This document shows positions 15,268 to 16,385 of a DNA stretch of 16,385 nt, in pieces. This DNA comes from a bacterium. Its GTDB lineage: Bacteria; Bdellovibrionota_C; UBA2361; SZUA-149. Where the stretch lies: NCBI GenBank assembly GCA_003230795.1, contig QIGM01000508.1:1-16385 (forward strand), given 5' to 3'. The translations under genes and the position numbers were made by a program. The notes below the pieces were generated by a model. It saw only the letters and a list, made by a program, of their open reading frames with translations. It was not told the DNA's origin and searched no databases. Numbering within the stretch: position 1 is the first letter of the stretch; the number at the start of each line of letters is the position of its first letter.

Positions 15268-15987
15268 CTACTTCTTTGCGCTTGCTGGATGCGTTTTTTG
15301 TAGACCTTCGGCGATTTTTACTGCAGCTTCTGCGCATGCTGGGTGTCCCCAGCCGCCGGTGCTTGCGCCGTCTTTGATGTCGTAGACGATGTTGTCGTCT
15401 TTGTTTGGGCTTACGCCGCCGGGTAGATAGTCTAGTCCGAGGGCGTCGCGAAGTTTCCAGGCGATGTTGTGATCTGCGCAAGAGCTGTCGCCGCTTACCC
15501 CGAGTGCTCCGAGTAGGGTTCCAGACTCGTCATAGAGAGCAAGGCCGCCGCCGAAGACATTTACGCCGCCGATTTTCTTTCCAACCATTGGGTCTTCCGT
15601 GGTGCCGATTTTTTCTGATTTGCCACCGTAAGCTGCCGCGGTATCGACTGGATTGCTGTGTTGCAGTCCGTAAAGGCTACCACCTGGTTGCACTGCGGAA
15701 AAAAGATTGGCTGTGGAGAGGCTAAGACCAGGAAGGCTAAACGCATTCGCGGTATTGGCTTTTTGAGCGGAGATAACTCGGCTTCCAGGCCATTGTGCGC
15801 CGCGGTCCTCGCCTGAGAAACTTACGGAGCTTACCACTCCATCACGATCGACGATGCTTGCCCACATGTTAAGTCCGAAGCCGCCGTTTTTCTCTTTAAC
15901 GATTGAGCTAAGCGCTTTTTGAACTTTGTCATGTGATGGAAGTTCGGCTGAAACCAGCCCCGGTAAGTGCAGATAGCAAGCTCGCAC
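15268..15987 (-). CDS. GlcG/HbpS-family (DUF336) heme-binding-like protein, signal peptide out of frame
   Basis: The 239-residue frame contains a GlcG/HbpS domain at about 20-188. Typical segments are MWASIVDRDGVV, SRVISAQKANTANAFS, GGVNVFGGGLALYDESG and LLGALGVSGDSSCADHNIAW. Family members bind heme or cobalamin-like ligands or sit in glycolate and redox operons; the ligand here is unknown. The body frame opens only at GTG 15987, which has no ribosome binding site and gives no proper signal peptide. In the next frame ATG 16006, with AGGG seven bases upstream, encodes MKTTSLCASLLSAL and then runs to a stop. Removing one G from the GGGG run (15958-15961) would join them as SLLSALTGLVSAELPS, a good exported start. 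The true gene is therefore probably 15268-16006, with an indel or sequencing error. Confidence 0.75.
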   Translation of the reverse strand: MRACYLHLPGLVSAELPSHDKVQKALSSIVKEKNGGFGLNMWASIVDRDGVVSSVSFSGEDRGAQWPGSRVISAQKANTANAFSLPGLSLSTANLFSAVQPGGSLYGLQHSNPVDTAAAYGGKSEKIGTTEDPMVGKKIGGVNVFGGGLALYDESGTLLGALGVSGDSSCADHNIAWKLRDALGLDYLPGGVSPNKDDNIVYDIKDGASTGGWGHPACAEAAVKIAEGLQKTHPASAKK

Positions 15988-16006
15988 AGAGAGAAGTAGT
16001 CTTCAT
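15958..16006 (-). other. Out-of-frame signal-peptide segment of the HbpS-like gene
   Basis: On the minus strand ATG 16006 begins 16 codons (MKTTSLCASLLSALTG) that look like a secretion signal up to a run of four G at 15961-15958. Past that point its frame ends at a TGA ten codons later, while the body of the HbpS-like gene continues one base out of phase. The segment is listed separately because a start-codon search would miss it. Confidence 0.55.
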
Positions 16007-16034
16007 TTTATTACCCTAAGAATAGAGGTTTATA
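16007..16034 (-). promoter_or_regulatory. Ribosome binding site and possible -10 for the HbpS-like gene
   Basis: On the minus strand AGGG (16017-16014) lies seven bases before ATG 16006, a fair ribosome binding site that favours this start over GTG 15987. TATAAA (16034-16029) is a possible -10, with no good -35 at normal spacing. A start near 16022 would leave a leader of about 16 bases. Confidence 0.4.
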
Positions 16035-16222
16035 ATCGGATACATCGAGCTCATCGGAATAGTAGAGCGCGGTAGAGGTTACGATAGGGGTCTATCAATT
16101 TCAAGGAATAGTGGAGAATAGTCAGTCCCGTAGACGTGCGGTCGTTTTCAGAGAAAAGAAAAATCAGTCCGGTGAACAATAGCTAGTATCTCAACGCCAA
16201 GTGGCGACAGGATAGTAGCCCT

Positions 16223-16254
16223 GCTAACCTAAGATTCCGCTAACCTAAGATTCC
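16223..16254. repeat. Tandem direct repeat, two copies of 16 bp
   Basis: GCTAACCTAAGATTCC occurs at 16223-16238 and again, identically and without a gap, at 16239-16254. The second copy includes the stop codon and last two codons of the partial minus-strand gene. It looks like a recent slippage duplication. The rest of 16040-16222 is AT-balanced sequence in which I see no gene. Confidence 0.85.
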
Positions 16255-16385
16255 AGGTTCTTTTTAGTTCTATCACGAAACCTTCGAGCAATCTCAGCGA
16301 TTAGCTTCTCATGAGCAGACCGTTGCGTGACACCGATCCGTCCAAAATTCACCTCATAACCTGCCGAGTAGCCCGGGCAGAGCTT
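16245..16385 (-). CDS. 3' end of an unrecognised minus-strand gene (partial, 46 residues)
   Basis: On the minus strand the frame is open from the window edge to a TAG at 16247-16245, giving 46 codons with no internal stop. The translation reads plausibly as a protein end: a mixed part (GYEVNFGRIGVTQRSAHE), then a basic helix (KLIAEIARRFRDRTKKN). There is no start codon in the window because the gene begins outside. I recognise no family. An open frame of this length can arise by chance, so confidence is moderate. Confidence 0.4.
   Translation of the reverse strand, partial: KLCPGYSAGYEVNFGRIGVTQRSAHEKLIAEIARRFRDRTKKNLES

Noticed and set aside
16031..16036. Perfect TATAAT on the plus strand
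   Set aside because: No supported plus-strand gene follows in the remaining 350 bases and no -35 lies at normal spacing; it is more likely a by-product of the AT-rich region upstream of the minus-strand gene.

Overview
This window looks like chromosomal DNA of a Gram-negative bacterium, most likely a deltaproteobacterium in the broad sense. The base composition is close to balanced by eye. The evidence is two lipoproteins with clear lipoboxes, a periplasmic Slt70-type transglycosylase, bacterial type II fatty-acid synthesis genes, an HDOD signalling protein, and the order prfA-prmC-murA, which from memory is common in that group. The lineage is inferred. I see no tRNA, rRNA, CRISPR array, insertion sequence or phage gene. 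Several real genes lack a clear Shine-Dalgarno sequence.

Layout. Bases 2-292 are the 3' end of an unrecognised gene. Bases 589-2471 hold a translationally coupled pair: a small protein resembling the C-terminal domain of ribosomal protein L7/L12, then an HDOD protein with a GAF-like tail. The HDOD gene overlaps, tail to tail, a minus-strand lytic transglycosylase gene (2425-4665). Bases 4753-11159 are a tight plus-strand operon of six genes: prfA, prmC, murA, an Hda/DnaA-like AAA+ gene, fabF and fabH. Bases 11250-12660 hold an S33 peptidase with a C-terminal membrane segment and an overlapping lipoprotein. Two minus-strand genes follow, a second lipoprotein (12684-13112) and an MFS transporter (13195-14502). 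A secreted coiled-coil protein rich in Arg and Tyr lies at 14689-15180. A convergent GlcG/HbpS-family gene lies at 15268-16006, and its signal-peptide start is out of frame with the body. The window ends in the 3' end of another minus-strand gene, whose stop codon sits in a 16-bp tandem duplication.

The central operon joins translation termination (RF1 and its methyltransferase), peptidoglycan precursor synthesis (MurA), probable control of replication initiation (Hda-like) and fatty-acid elongation and initiation (FabF, FabH), so it looks like a growth and envelope cluster. The nearby transglycosylase fits a wall theme. The most notable points are: Asp in place of the catalytic Cys in MurA (predicted intrinsic fosfomycin insensitivity); an Hda-like protein that keeps a clamp-binding motif but has a degenerate Walker A and apparently no Walker B; the apparent one-base frameshift in the HbpS-like signal peptide; and the L12-domain/HDOD pair. 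I do not see a clear complete new defence or mobile system.
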